Shown: positions 44,237 through 54,841, counted from the stretch's first letter. The stretch: DNA of 64,000 nucleotides from Agarophyton chilense (GCA_030374765.1 JARGXX010000068.1:4464001-4528000), one strand, 5' to 3'. Notes: a model not told the origin generated them from the sequence alone. Made by a program: numbers and translations.

Positions 44237-44268
<32 letters not shown>
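44237..44268. repeat. Poly-C tract, 32 nt
   Basis: Uninterrupted run of 32 C between the PRA1 and carrier genes, interrupting no gene. True length may vary, or be an assembly estimate. Confidence 0.9.
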
Positions 44269-44375
44269 ACTGCCAGAAAGTCAAGAGCACTGTTGTTGTA
44301 GTTGAGTTATTTGTAAGTATTAATGCATCAAAAAGTAGGTACGAAGGTACTGCTCTCGGAGAACAGATTGACATT

Positions 44376-45533
44376 CTAGTGTTGTTTCGAAGAAGCAGAT
44401 AACCCGAGAATTTGCTCATACGTTATGAAAGTGACTGCTGCTTGGGGTGTAACACGCGCTATATTTGCAGACAATCCGCGATACAGTCCTTTGATCCCTT
44501 CTGTTCGAGAAATATGGAGAAAGGCCTGTCCGAAGCTATGATACTTTTTGTTGTCGGCTGCTCGATCTTGCATACGAGTTCTTGCGACCTGAATGGGATA
44601 CGTGCTGACAGATGCAATCAGTTTAGATGCGGTCGAGGCAACTAGGGATTGATATACAGTGGTATGGGTAAGTGGCGCAAAGACTAACTGTTTTCTGACG
44701 TCCTGTTCATTTTTCAACCATGCTTTGAACCGCTCGTAAAGTGTGAACTGTATGGCACCATGCGAAACGAGCCATAAACTCGGCCCCAACCCTCTGTACA
44801 ACCCACGCACACCTTCATCTCTCATGATAGATTTCAGGCCATCCGAGAACCCAGCGTAAGGTCGCAGTCCAGTGTGATCGAACGAATTCATAGCCTGCAG
44901 CTGCAGTCGAACTTTCACCACCCAGATCGGGTTTGTTGCGAGTGATGTCATGGCACCTGCAGTAGCCCCCGCAAGCAAATGGGAGACAGTATCGTACTGA
45001 ATTCGCTTCCGATAGAACTCTTGAGCTTGCTGGAACCAGTGAAAGTAACACGCCCACGAGACAACGCTGCCAAACGCAGCGGGAACCACACCCTTATACA
45101 TCGCAAGCGGTCCTTCCCGCATGACCATGTCACGAAGGATTCGCAAGGCAGCAACACCCGTGGACACCTGCGCTCTTGTGCGCAATGTATCTAACGGATG
45201 CAGCAGCAGTACAGCGGCCAAACCAGCTCCAGCACCGGCCATCGCGTGCGCATAGGGGGGGTAGATTAGAGCTGGTGGGCCGGATCGCGAGACGGAGGAG
45301 GCCTCATTCCGGTGGGGATATAAGCTTGGCGGTGGAATTTTTGATCGCAGTGTACAGACTTGCGCTCCCGGGTCTTGGACAGACGCCGCGTAGTCGAGCT
45401 TGTGGGAGAAGGTTCGAATGATTGTTTGCCTCGAAAGTGTGCACACGGTGTGTGTGGGAAGAGCTATGTTCAAACCAGTACCGTCAGCACAGGGCAACGC
45501 AAAACCCGCACGCGAGCAATGAGGCACTTCCAT
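44376..45533 (-). CDS. Mitochondrial carrier, SLC25A32-like (folate/FAD)
   Basis: 385 residues from ATG 45533. The three carrier repeats carry HPLDTLRTR, NPIWVVKVRLQLQ and YPIQVARTRMQ. The PIW and PxQ versions of the signatures and SHGAIQFTLYE are typical of the SLC25A32/Flx1 group, which imports folate or FAD into mitochondria. Six transmembrane helices are expected. The 97 residues before MAGAGAG (ATG 45242) are unusual for a carrier and may be a mispredicted or spliced N-terminus. Substrate is inferred only. Confidence 0.85.
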   Translation of the reverse strand: MEVPHCSRAGFALPCADGTGLNIALPTHTVCTLSRQTIIRTFSHKLDYAASVQDPGAQVCTLRSKIPPPSLYPHRNEASSVSRSGPPALIYPPYAHAMAGAGAGLAAVLLLHPLDTLRTRAQVSTGVAALRILRDMVMREGPLAMYKGVVPAAFGSVVSWACYFHWFQQAQEFYRKRIQYDTVSHLLAGATAGAMTSLATNPIWVVKVRLQLQAMNSFDHTGLRPYAGFSDGLKSIMRDEGVRGLYRGLGPSLWLVSHGAIQFTLYERFKAWLKNEQDVRKQLVFAPLTHTTVYQSLVASTASKLIASVSTYPIQVARTRMQDRAADNKKYHSFGQAFLHISRTEGIKGLYRGLSANIARVTPQAAVTFITYEQILGLSASSKQH

Positions 45534-46089
45534 TAGCGCGGTGTTCAAAGGTGTCTCAAACCAGGCCTTGCAATCGGGGTGGCTGGGGGGGATCAAAATG
45601 ATTTACAGGGTAATGCGGTGTGTATGTATATGAGCAGAAGAATTTGAGTGCTCGGTGCCCTGTTGGCGCTTATGAACACAGACAGCAAGGCGCTCCCGTG
45701 CGACTGCCCAGTCCTTGATGCGCTCAGGCCGTCTGTCAAAGCTCAGCGCCCTGGTTGTCACACACAGTTTCGACCGACGAAGACAAAAAAGTTTGTTTTC
45801 TCGCAAGGTACAGAGAAGGCCGAAGCAGTAGTGCCCATCCAACTGTGGACGTCGAATTGTGCATACGGTATGGCAGCACAGCGCAGTGCTCAAATGCAAA
45901 ATCACCTTGTCCTGTTCGCTGACGATCAAATATCAAACATGCAGTGGCCACGCGCCAACGCGGTGCTCACGGAGCAACTGGATCGTCGTGCTGCAGTTGT
46001 GTAGTGTACACTTTGTAGTAACGCGGAACAACTCCACAGCACAAACAGCAAAAAAAAAAAGCACACCACGGAAGACGTGCTCGATACGA
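45534..46089. other. Intergenic, no gene seen
   Basis: 556 bp between two minus-strand transporter genes, presumably carrier promoter and SLC35 3' UTR. A run of about 11 A lies near 46050. Confidence 0.5.
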
Positions 46090-47172
46090 TCAGCCGCTTG
46101 CCTTGGACACGACCTTTGACACGCTCGGAACTCGCTGAAGTTGTTTTGATTTTCGCGCATGCACAAGTTTGATAAGACTGTAAAGTACGGAACCAAAAAG
46201 ACTGATAGTTAAACCAACGAGGTTTGGCACACTCAACGGGACGTCGCCAAACACAAAGAGACCAAACCCAACCGTGACGAAATCCTTCATCTGGCCTGTG
46301 ACAGTAGTGGCCAACGGAGAGTTGAGCCTAGTGCACAAAAAAATAGCCACATTGAGCAGGGTTGCTTGGGCGGCGGAAAAGAGCAAAAAGGCCCAAAACT
46401 TGGCATCATAAAAGTGCTTGTAGTGCGGCACTTGGGCCAACTCATTGCTGAACAGGAGCAGATAAGAAAGCATGAGCGGGAACGAAATAAGGTTGTTCAA
46501 GTAGAGCAAGGAAAAGGTGTCTAGGGCAGGGTGCTTTCCAACCTTGACGATGAGAATGAGGTAGAGGGCAGTGGCAAAGCAGCAGATGAAGACCAGCACA
46601 TAACCAGCGTGCGAAAAGGAGAGATCAGTGAGTCCGGCGATGATGCCTCCGCCGACCATGATGAGGATGGAGAGCCAGATGGAAGGCTTGGCGTGCTTTG
46701 AAAGCAGAAGAGCCTCTAGGATGAGCACCACGAGCGCGGTGCACTTTCGCAAGGTAGAAAACATGGGAATGTTGAGAAAGCGAAGCGCGGCAATGCCAGA
46801 GACGACATAGGTCCACCAGCACAGCGTTAGCGGGTACACATGCTTGACGAGGGCGAAGGAAACAGGGGTTAACTTGATGAAGCGCAGGGCATGGGCAAAG
46901 GACAGAATGCAAAGACAGACGACGATCTGAAGCAGGGTGAGGAAACAGGGGAAGCGAAACTCATAGACAGAGAAGATTGCCTTGTTGAAGAAAGTGATGC
47001 ACACCGAAGTGCATCCGTACAAGAGGCAGACTGCCAGAGAGCGGGTGAGGGAGTGAGAGGGCGTCGGGGACGACACATCCTTCTTGCTGGTGACGGTAGA
47101 CACAGTGACTGGGGTAGAAATGAACGAGCGCGATGGCAGCAGCTTTACGGTTTCCGAAGTTCTAGCACTCAT
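46090..47172 (-). CDS. Nucleotide-sugar transporter (SLC35 / DMT family)
   Basis: 360 residues from ATG 47172. About ten hydrophobic segments. Characteristic stretches are VCITFFNKAIFSVYEF in TM1, VKHVYPLTLCWW, and the late TVTGQMKDFVTVGFGLFVFGD. The last resembles the T-x-V-x-G-x-x-K-D segment of SLC35D/UDP-sugar and GDP-mannose transporters, but the GALNK motif of GDP-mannose carriers is absent (LLNVAIFL instead). A Golgi or ER UDP-sugar antiporter is most likely. A G run (47174-47185) sits just 5' of the ATG. Confidence 0.87.
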   Translation of the reverse strand: MSARTSETVKLLPSRSFISTPVTVSTVTSKKDVSSPTPSHSLTRSLAVCLLYGCTSVCITFFNKAIFSVYEFRFPCFLTLLQIVVCLCILSFAHALRFIKLTPVSFALVKHVYPLTLCWWTYVVSGIAALRFLNIPMFSTLRKCTALVVLILEALLLSKHAKPSIWLSILIMVGGGIIAGLTDLSFSHAGYVLVFICCFATALYLILIVKVGKHPALDTFSLLYLNNLISFPLMLSYLLLFSNELAQVPHYKHFYDAKFWAFLLFSAAQATLLNVAIFLCTRLNSPLATTVTGQMKDFVTVGFGLFVFGDVPLSVPNLVGLTISLFGSVLYSLIKLVHARKSKQLQRVPSVSKVVSKASG

Positions 47173-47956
47173 TGGGGGGGGGGGGAGGGACAAGAGCGAT
47201 GCGCAGAACGATCAGTAGCGCAAGTCAAAGGAAAGAGCGAGAGAGAGTGGGCGAAGGTAAGAGAGCGGCATGAAGACAAGGGTACAGACGCGGGGGCTAT
47301 CTAGAGAATGTACACGTACAGTGGGTATACAGTAAGACGGCGCGCGCGCAGGACAGCGTCAAGGGCGATCGAGGGGGCGCTGAACGGCGGCAAACGACTG
47401 AGGCTCATCCCAAGCTGCAAGGCAAATGTCGAACAAGTATGAAAGGGATGCGTCTGTGGCGCGTGCCACGAGCCAATTAGGTGCGGCACATGCGATTGGG
47501 CAGTGAGCGCGCATACAGCGCGCCAAATGGCGTTTACAGCGCGCGTGAGTCACAACATGCTGTCGCCGTGCGGCACAGAGCAAATTCGGCGCGCATGGCG
47601 CCGTGCGCGACTGCAATGAGTCGCGCCTGGCGCTGCAATGACGGCGGCGGCGCGATTGGCGGCAGCGGCGCGCCATCGGAGCCATCGGAGAAAGGTGTAC
47701 CGAAAAGAGGATTATAGTGTGCGGAGAAACTAGAGTGAGCGCGCAAAGACATACAGAAGGTCAGTTAACAGCCATGGCACACATCGCGGCGCGGAAGTGT
47801 GGCGCGACACTATAGGTCAGTAGGCGCCAAGGCTGGCTTGGAAAAATAGCCAAGGCGTCCCTTGGATAAAATCATAGTCGATCATCCGGGGAAAGATCCA
47901 TCACACCTATGCGCGCCATAAAACACACACGACAACGTACCATTCCTAAAAAGCGC
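47173..47956. other. Intergenic, GC-rich
   Basis: Holds the SLC35 promoter and mL41 3' region. Repeated GGCGCGCC/GCGCGC words, no convincing gene. A TATA-like TATAAA is not evident near either gene. Confidence 0.4.
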
Positions 47957-48253
47957 TCACTCGGCTGGCGGCGGCGTCGGCGGCGGCACGCATACGAGCG
48001 GTGTACGGTAGCTGACGTAGGGCTTGAGCGAGCAAGAGTCGAGCGACGGCACGTGGAACACGGGCACCCTGCGGTCGTACTCCACAACGTACCCACCCTT
48101 GCGCGTGTGGCGCCCCATGGGACGCGCGCCGTAGCCCTTGTAGAAGAAGCGCGGTCCGTGCTTGGGGTGCAAGCTAGCGTTTCCCTTTCGCGCCAGCCCG
48201 CGCGTAGCGCGCACAAACTTTCCAAGCGTGGCGCCAGTGGCGTGAAAGGCCAT
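47957..48253 (-). CDS. mL41: Mitochondrial ribosomal protein mL41
   Basis: 98 residues from ATG 48253. mL41 (human MRPL41, yeast MRPL27) belongs to the large mitoribosomal subunit. The family pattern is plain: Lys/Arg-rich N-terminus, GPRFFYKGYGARPMGRHTRK, GGYVVEYDRRVPVFHVP and LKPYVSYRTP. Length fits the family. A Pro-rich end (CVPPPTPPPAE) is probably not conserved. It is divergent from the Hc1-like gene across about 620 bp. Confidence 0.88.
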   Translation of the reverse strand: MAFHATGATLGKFVRATRGLARKGNASLHPKHGPRFFYKGYGARPMGRHTRKGGYVVEYDRRVPVFHVPSLDSCSLKPYVSYRTPLVCVPPPTPPPAE

Positions 48254-48872
48254 TTCGTCACTCGTCGAGAGACGAGCGACGTGAAGCAGCGCGCCACGGG
48301 CGCCCTGGCGTCACGATCACGTTGGTTGAGCGGCGCGAAGAACGGGAGCGATGGAGAACAAAGCAGGGCACTTACGCGGCGATCGTGTTGATATGGGCGG
48401 TGGTGCGACGGCGGCGGGCGTGGGGCATGAGCGACGGGCGACTCGGACGAAGCACGTGGCGCACGTGGCGCACGTGGACAGGAGAGCCGACAGTGGCAGC
48501 CGTGGTGGCACTGGCACGCGCCGCTCGAATGACGCGCAGCTGAGAGAACACGTATCGACACGGTGAGAGGGGCGCGCCGTGGGCGGCACAGGTCGCTGGC
48601 GACTCGCACGCACGGGGCGCCCAATTGAGCGCTCTCAAAACCAACGCGCGCCTGCACCGCGTTTGTACTTGAAGAAGAACAAACGCGACGCTGAGGCCGC
48701 CAATTTGCAGCACGCCCATCCCTCCCCCCCTCCCCCCCGTCGTCGTCTTCGCCTTCGTCGCCGTTTGTACTTGCTGCTTTCTGCGTGCTGCTCGGGCTGC
48801 GCGAGCGACTGCTGAGGTTTGGTTGCACGCCGTCGGGTGAGGGCTGTTGCGCTTTGCGCAGCGCCGCGCGTC
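48254..48872. promoter_or_regulatory. Divergent intergenic region (mL41 / Hc1-like)
   Basis: GC-rich, with GCACGTGGCGCAC repeats near 48450-48476. A polypyrimidine tract (48719-48790) precedes the Hc1-like ATG. Presumably both promoters. Confidence 0.4.
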
Positions 48873-49337
48873 ATGGACAGCGTCGAGCTGGGGCTGGCCA
48901 AGCTGGCCGAGATTCGCGAGTGCGTCGACTCAATCGCGCTGGACGGCGCCAAGTTCTTCGACAAAGGTGAGTGAGTGACTTGAGCACGGGCGCTCAAGTG
49001 TGTAAGCAAACGGCGAAACAAAGTAACTAAAAAGTTGTTTTTCTATTTGTTATAAATATAAAAAGGAAACAAAGCGGCGGGAGTACGCGCCAGAAAGGCA
49101 CTTCAGGACCTCAAGACGCTGGCACAGGAGCTGCGCGTGGCCATTCAGCGCTGCAAAAGCGAGTCGGCTCACGCGCGCATGATGCAGCAGAGCGCACATT
49201 ACCTGGAGCATCAGGAGCCGTTCGAGCTGCCTCCGCCGCTACAATCCATGGACACGGTGGCAGCCAACGCGGCGGGCACGGCGCTGTCGGCACCGCCGTC
49301 TGCGCTGGCGCAGCATCTTCCGCCGGGCGCGCTGTGA
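48873..49337 (+). CDS. Histone H1-like protein of the bacterial Hc1 type, spliced
   Basis: Exons 48873-48966 and 49066-49337 (intron 99 nt, GTGAGT...AAAAAG, phase 1) encode 121 residues. Splicing recreates GNKAAGVRARKALQDLKTLA (residues 32-51), the hallmark of the bacterial Hc1 histone H1-like family, preceded by a helix ending in KFFDK. Hc1-type proteins bind and compact DNA. The C-terminal third (SAHARMMQQSAHYLEHQEPF, then Pro/Ala-rich) is not part of the known pattern and lacks the Lys-rich tail. It is nuclear (spliced), so it is probably chromatin- or organelle-DNA-associated. Role unproven. Confidence 0.75.
48967..49065 (+). other. Intron in the Hc1-like gene
   Basis: GTGAGT donor, AT-rich (AAATATAAAAAG) acceptor, 99 nt, phase 1. 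It splits the first Gly codon of the GNKAAG motif. Confidence 0.85.
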
Positions 49338-49485
49338 CCACTCGGTGCTCAACGACCAGCAGTTTCTTTTTTAATCAGTTTTGTAAAATCATTTGCGAAA
49401 AAATATATCTATATAAATGTATGTATATGCAGTTAGCTGTTGACTCCAACGGTTGGGTAGTGCAAACGCAACAAGACGCTCACGC

Positions 49486-49779
49486 TCACGACACCTGCGC
49501 GAGCAAATGGGCGCGGTGCGACGCGGGCACGCCGAAGCGCATGACGCCCCACAAGGCCAGCTGCGCCAACAGCGCCAGCAATAGCACAACACCCGCCTCC
49601 ACGACGGTGACCACCAGCGGACTGCGTCCCCACGCGCGGTACGACCGCTCACACAATCGTCGCAGCGCCGCCGCGCGCCCACTACTCAACGCAGACGCGT
49701 CGCCGTAGTGCACCGCGCCACTCGTCAAGCGTGCTCTCGTCTGCACCGGAAACTGCCTCAACACACGCACAAAAGGCAT
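49486..49779 (-). CDS. Small single-pass membrane protein, unknown
   Basis: 97 residues from ATG 49779 (no better ATG upstream; the frame extends further without good context). A basic N-terminus and an Ala/Arg-rich middle (SYRAWGRSPL) precede one long hydrophobic segment (VVTVVEAGVVLLLALLAQLALWGVM) and a short polar tail. It resembles small mitochondrial or ER membrane proteins in layout, but no family is recognised. Confidence 0.5.
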   Translation of the reverse strand: MPFVRVLRQFPVQTRARLTSGAVHYGDASALSSGRAAALRRLCERSYRAWGRSPLVVTVVEAGVVLLLALLAQLALWGVMRFGVPASHRAHLLAQVS

Positions 49780-50156
49780 GACGCGCGCACAATACCACAT
49801 ATACCTTGGTAGCGATAGTAGTAACGACAAAGCGTAGCGTCCCGTTGCTCGCAGACGCTCTCTCTCTCTCTCAAGTACTAGTGATGTTTGCACGCGTACG
49901 TCGCGCCCAGATTCTGGCCGCACGTAGCGCCCAATTACGCTTCGCCGCTGCGCACGCTGCAAATCCATTGGACGCGCTCATGTATCTGCGCTGTATCTGC
50001 GCTGTATCTGAGGCGCGGACACGCGGCCACGTGCGTGACCTGGCCACGTGGTCAGGTGTCGTCTGCTTGAGCTGCGCACCCTACCGTTACAGAGTAGTGG
50101 CGCTCCGGACGCTGGCGCCGCTACTCTTCGCTTCGCTGCGTCCTTTCGTTGCTGCC

Positions 50157-50187
50157 ATGGGCGACGGCGTGCTCATAGAGCGCGACA

Positions 50188-50222
<35 letters not shown>

Positions 50223-51149
50223 CTTCACAGCATTGTGAGCCGCGCGCTGCGCTACCCATACCATCGCCCGTCGGGCGCCTTCACCTTCGTCAATGGCACA
50301 GCGCAGCCGTACACGCCACCGCCCCACACGACGCACCTGCACGTGGTGCTGGCCATCGGGTCCAACGCCGCGCCCGAGCAGCTCCGCCGCAAGTTTGGCA
50401 CGCAGCGCACGCCAGTTCACGTGCTACCGGCGCGTCTCCACGGACTAGACGTGGTATACGCCGCCATGCTCGCTCCCTACGGCAGCATACCCGCCACGTT
50501 AGCGCTCAGTGAGCACACCGTAGCGCACGTACACGCCATGCTTCTCCCGTCCGCCCTCCTGCCCGTGCTACACGCCTCAGAAAGCGGCTATCTCTTCGTG
50601 CGTCTCCGTCGCACACAAGCGCTACGCGCTGTGTTGCCGCCCGACCACATTCCATGCTTATCGTCGCTGCCGATTTTTGCCTATGTGGCGCGCCTCGGAC
50701 CGCTTCACGTGCACGGAGCGCCTGTTGCGTTGGCGGAGATTGTGGCGCGCCAACGCCGCTTTGTGCCGATGCCGCAGCGTCAGGCTATGGAATGCGTGCG
50801 TACAATTGTGCGAGATGAGCTTCCGCTGTCGCCTTTCGTCGCAGAGAACGTGCGCTGCTGCCTACGACGCCGCGCCATTGCCGCGCGCCTCGTGTGCGAT
50901 GCGCCCCCCGAGCAGTGTTGGCACGTCGTGGCAGATCTCGGCGATCCTTTTGCCGACGTCGCGTCCTCCGATTCGCCTTCGCCTTCGCCTTCGCCTTCGC
51001 CTTCCGTTTCCGATGCGCTTTCCACTTCCGCCTCCACTTCCGCCTCCACTTCCGCCTCCACTTCCGCCTCCGCCTCCACTTCCGCCTCCGCCTCCGCTTC
51101 CGCCTCCGCTTCTGCCGCCTCCGCTTCTGCCGCCGCCGCCGCGCCGTGA
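50157..51149 (+). CDS. Unknown protein with GGCT-like GSN motif and Ser/Ala tail
   Basis: 330 residues from ATG 50157 (GCCATGG context). After an ADADADAD repeat, a folded part has VLAIGSNAAPEQLRRKFG, GLDVVYAAMLAPYGSIPATL and HASESGYLFVRL. IGSN with the later YGS and E-S-GYL resembles the beta-strand start of gamma-glutamylcyclotransferase-like folds (YGSNL). That similarity is weak and inferred. The C-terminus is a (ST/SA)n run encoded by a hexanucleotide repeat to the stop. Confidence 0.6.
50975..51145 (+). repeat. Pyrimidine-rich coding microsatellite (TCC GCC / TCG CCT types)
   Basis: Imperfect hexanucleotide repeats (CCTTCG then CCACTTCCG and CCGCCT) encode the Ser/Ala/Thr tail. Likely variable in length. 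Confidence 0.85.
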
Positions 51150-51566
51150 GCGCGCGCGCATGCGAGCGTGCGCTGCGTTGAGCGCGTGCCGCTGCCACGT
51201 GGCGCGCGCTCCTCCTCCCCCCCCGCCGCCCGGCACAGCAGGCGCACCATTCGCTGCGCTCAAAGTGTGTGACGCTTCGCAGCCGCTGCTCCTGCTGCGC
51301 ACAGCACCCTCTCTTGGCAGTGCGCAGACGGCGCCCGCTAAGAGTGTTACCACCTACGCTGGCGCTCCCCATTGCCGCCACTATCTACCACTTTTTGCGT
51401 CGTAACTGCATATATTCTTTTCCATCCCGTTGCGCTTATGTATCTCAAACGTAAACGACAAGCGATAAACGATTAGTGTTTCCCTGTTCTTGCCCGACCC
51501 GTCGCCCGGCTCGCAGCCCTCCGCCCCAAACGCTCAGCAGTGAACGCCGCACCACGCCGCCCCGAA

Positions 51567-53078
51567 ATGACGCTCCATGAAGACCGCCTGCGCGAAATGC
51601 TAAAGCGCGCCGTCTCATTCGACAACGTCTCCGCCTTCGCCTCCATTCCGTCCTTTCCCGACACCCCGCCGGACGCCGGCCCCGCCGCCCTCGCCGCCGC
51701 CCGTACCCACAGTCCCGCCACCATCGCCACCAAGAAGCTCTGCATCGTCATGGTCGGCCTGCCCGCCCGTGGCAAGACTCACATTGCGCGCTGCCTTGAG
51801 CGCTACCTCAACTGGCTTGGCTTCTCCGCTGCTGTCTTCAACGTCGGCAACTACCGCCGCATGATTCTCGGCCCCTCGCAGTCCGCTCACTTCTTCAGCC
51901 CGGACAACCTCGAGGGCTACCGCGCCCGCATGGAAGTCGCCATCGAGTGCCTCACCGACATGATGGCCTGGTTCAGTCGCGGCGGCATGGTCGGCCTCTA
52001 CGACGCCACCAACTCAACCAAGAAGCGACGCAAAATGGTCAAGGACCGCCTCGAGGCCGTCGGCGTTCGCGTCCTTTTCCTGGAGAGCCTTTGCACCGAC
52101 CCCGCCATCATCGAAAAGAACATTTTGGAGACCAAGCTCCGCTCCCCGGACTACAAGCACAAGGACCCCGAAGAAGCCGTTTTGGATTTCAAGAAGCGCA
52201 TCCAGCTGTACGACAAAGCCAACGAGACAGTCGACGACAGCGAAAACTGCTCCTACATCAAAATCATCAACGTAGGCCGCCAGATTATCCTCAATCACAT
52301 CCAGGGTTTTGCCCAAGGAAAGATAGTCAGTTTTTTGCTCAACTCACATATCACCCCGCGCAGCATCTACCTCAGTCGCCACGGCGAATCCGAGTGGAAC
52401 GTCACCGGCCAACTCGGTGGAGACCCCGATCTCACCCCCCGAGGGCGCAGTTATGCTCAACGTCTCGCTAAATTCATCAACACCGAGTTTCCGCAAAAGG
52501 GCAAGGACATGCCCCTCGTGTGGACCAGCCAACTGCGCCGTACGCGACGCACCGTGGAATGCATTCCCACCGTCAACCACTCTTGGCGCGCTTTGAACGA
52601 GATTGACGCCGGTGTGTGCGAGGGAATGACCTACAAATCTATTGCCGAGCAAATGCCTGACATCGCTGGCGAGAGAAAGAAAGACAAACTACGGTACAGA
52701 TATCCGGGTGGCGAGAGTTATGTCGACGTCATATACAGACTCGAGCCGTTAATTCTGGAACTTGAACGGCAACGAGGGCCCGTTTTAATCGTGGCTCACA
52801 ACGCTGTCATCCGTGCCATCTACGCCTACTTCATGAGAATATCGCAAGAGGAATGCCCTTATATCAATATTCCATTGCACACCGTCTTCAAACTAACCAC
52901 ACGCGCGTATGGCGCGGAAGAGGAAATTTTTCCCATGGAGGTGGCTCATACCGACCAAAACAGAACCCCGGAATCTGGCGATAGTGATGGTGGCGATGAC
53001 GCACCAGCCGGACAAACATCAAACACCGAACCGTTGACGAATTCGCTCAAGTCCCTTGCCATGAATGGAGTCAAGTGA
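51567..53078 (+). CDS. 6-phosphofructo-2-kinase / fructose-2,6-bisphosphatase
   Basis: 503 residues from ATG 51567. The kinase domain has the P-loop GLPARGKT (64-71), NVGNYRR and YDATNSTKKRR. The bisphosphatase domain starts with RHG (271-273) in LSRHGESEWN, with GQLGGDPDLTPRG and GESYVDVIYRLEP, and the late histidine is in IVAHNAVIR. Both activities look intact. It sets the level of fructose-2,6-bisphosphate, the main regulator of glycolysis versus gluconeogenesis. The N-terminus (residues 1-55) holds RAVSF, a possible phosphorylation site (inference). Single exon. Confidence 0.94.
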   Translation: MTLHEDRLREMLKRAVSFDNVSAFASIPSFPDTPPDAGPAALAAARTHSPATIATKKLCIVMVGLPARGKTHIARCLERYLNWLGFSAAVFNVGNYRRMILGPSQSAHFFSPDNLEGYRARMEVAIECLTDMMAWFSRGGMVGLYDATNSTKKRRKMVKDRLEAVGVRVLFLESLCTDPAIIEKNILETKLRSPDYKHKDPEEAVLDFKKRIQLYDKANETVDDSENCSYIKIINVGRQIILNHIQGFAQGKIVSFLLNSHITPRSIYLSRHGESEWNVTGQLGGDPDLTPRGRSYAQRLAKFINTEFPQKGKDMPLVWTSQLRRTRRTVECIPTVNHSWRALNEIDAGVCEGMTYKSIAEQMPDIAGERKKDKLRYRYPGGESYVDVIYRLEPLILELERQRGPVLIVAHNAVIRAIYAYFMRISQEECPYINIPLHTVFKLTTRAYGAEEEIFPMEVAHTDQNRTPESGDSDGGDDAPAGQTSNTEPLTNSLKSLAMNGVK

Positions 53079-54841
53079 TAGCAACGAATTTGGTGAGGGC
53101 AGTTCTTTGGCTTGCAAATGTTTTATAATCCTTAATCGTGCATATTATTTCCTCTTGTATACGGAGAAGCCGTGACAATGACAACGTCCTCTTCGCAGAT
53201 ACAGGGATTTTCTCTTGTGAATAAAAAATCCTTCTAGAAGCAATTCTGACGATTGAAGAAGCTTCAGCTTCTTTATCTTTGTGGCTCAGGGTTAGAGGTT
53301 ACAACGCTTTTCTCCGCTACAATTGGGCTTCGACATACACCAACACCAGCAGGTGATAAGGGTCACTGCTCTTCACTGGGGCACACGATGAGAGCAAAAA
53401 GTGTAGCATGCCTTTAACATCTTATCGTTTCCGAGGTATTCCCCATGGAGCTGATCACTGCTGGTTTGCACCAGCGCCCCTGCTTGGGTTGGATCGGTAA
53501 ATGCCGGACAGTTCACCACGGTGCGTCAAAGAGCTGCAGAGTGAAGTCATCCCCCCTGATTTCACGACATAAACGACCTTCGGTCGGATCGTCCCGACCT
53601 GCGTTTCATATAGCATCCGCAGCCTTGTAAGAATCAGTTGGAAAGCGAAATATCTCTCGCTCGCTTTTCTATAAAGCTATGTCTGACAAGCAGAGTCCTG
53701 CCCTCTATGTCGAAATGGTCTTTAATCGAGTTAGAGCGAGTCTCGCTCCCTCCTTCGAGTGTGAGTTCACCATTGGGCTTGAGGAAAGAAATATGTGAAG
53801 GAACGGCTCTGTTGAACTGCTAGCTACTGTAGAGTACAGAATCTGAAAGGAAGAAAAAGATCATCGGGCCTAAACTACAATGTTTTTGTCCCAAAAACCC
53901 CTCTCACAGAGACGGCCACCAAGCACCTCCGTGAGTTCCTCAGTGAGTTTAACCTGGCCACATAAACCATCTCATCTTGGGGTATATTCATGCAATTGGC
54001 GGAAAATGTGATCCTACCCTTGTATCAACTCAAATTGCTCTCTCATTTGTTTCTACTGATTCTTCTCCCAAAACGAATCTCGCTCGTAACATTGCATAAG
54101 ACTTATGTTTCTCTCGCTTGGCCTAGTGCCGATGGTTTCAGTAAGTGCTTCGACGGCATGTCGGGTGGAGCCAATATGAAAAGCGGTACATCATACTTCC
54201 CCATTCACGAGGGCAGGGTTTGGTTCGCGGAGTGGCAAACGTTTTTGGTTGCGTTTGAGAATTTTCAGTAGGCACTCGACATCCATCTTAGGCTGATGCA
54301 AGCAAGTACTGGACCGCAAACCAGGTTTTGCTGATTCACATGTAAAACTAGTTCTACCTACAGTACGTGTGAGATAGTGGTTTAGAGGACTGCCGTTGTC
54401 AATAGAATTGTGGACCTTTGTAGACAGATCAGATCGAGAGGTCGAAACTTTTCTTCAACCATAGCGTTTATGCCCGTACATCACCACCCCAAAGCGCACG
54501 AGCACCCGCGAAAAATTCAGACTGTTCGCTACACCCTGAATGAGGGCACTGAAGGTAAGTAGAAGGCTTCGGCCAACTTTTGAAAGAGACAGTACTATAC
54601 AAAGACACAGTCCAGCAATGTAGCGGACCGAACTGTGCTACATCCATACAAATAGAAAGAACCTCGAAAATTTGCTCAATAAATTGAGGGCAACAAACTC
54701 CTACTAGTGGTGACATTTCTCTGTAGACGCCGATTCCCGACGACATTCTGTTGCCCGCCATCACGGTTTTCTCCCAACGAAAAACAGGCTACAGAGGGAT
54801 CCGAAACAAACGGGCGGAAGGCAATTGAATGGTACATTAAG
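53079..54841. other. Intergenic, no gene seen
   Basis: About 1.8 kb between convergent genes. Short frames on both strands are not convincing. No repeats or RNA genes noted. Confidence 0.5.

Noticed and set aside
47872-48828. 318-codon minus-strand frame
   Set aside because: Arg/Ser/Pro-rich shadow of the mL41 gene and its GC-rich promoter; the mL41 frame inside it is clearly the real one.
50785-51381. 198-codon minus-strand Arg-rich frame
   Set aside because: It is antisense to the Ser/Ala-repeat gene and consists of the repeat read backwards.
51947-52471. Frame overlapping PFK-2/FBPase-2
   Set aside because: Shifted-frame shadow with Pro/Arg/His-rich composition.
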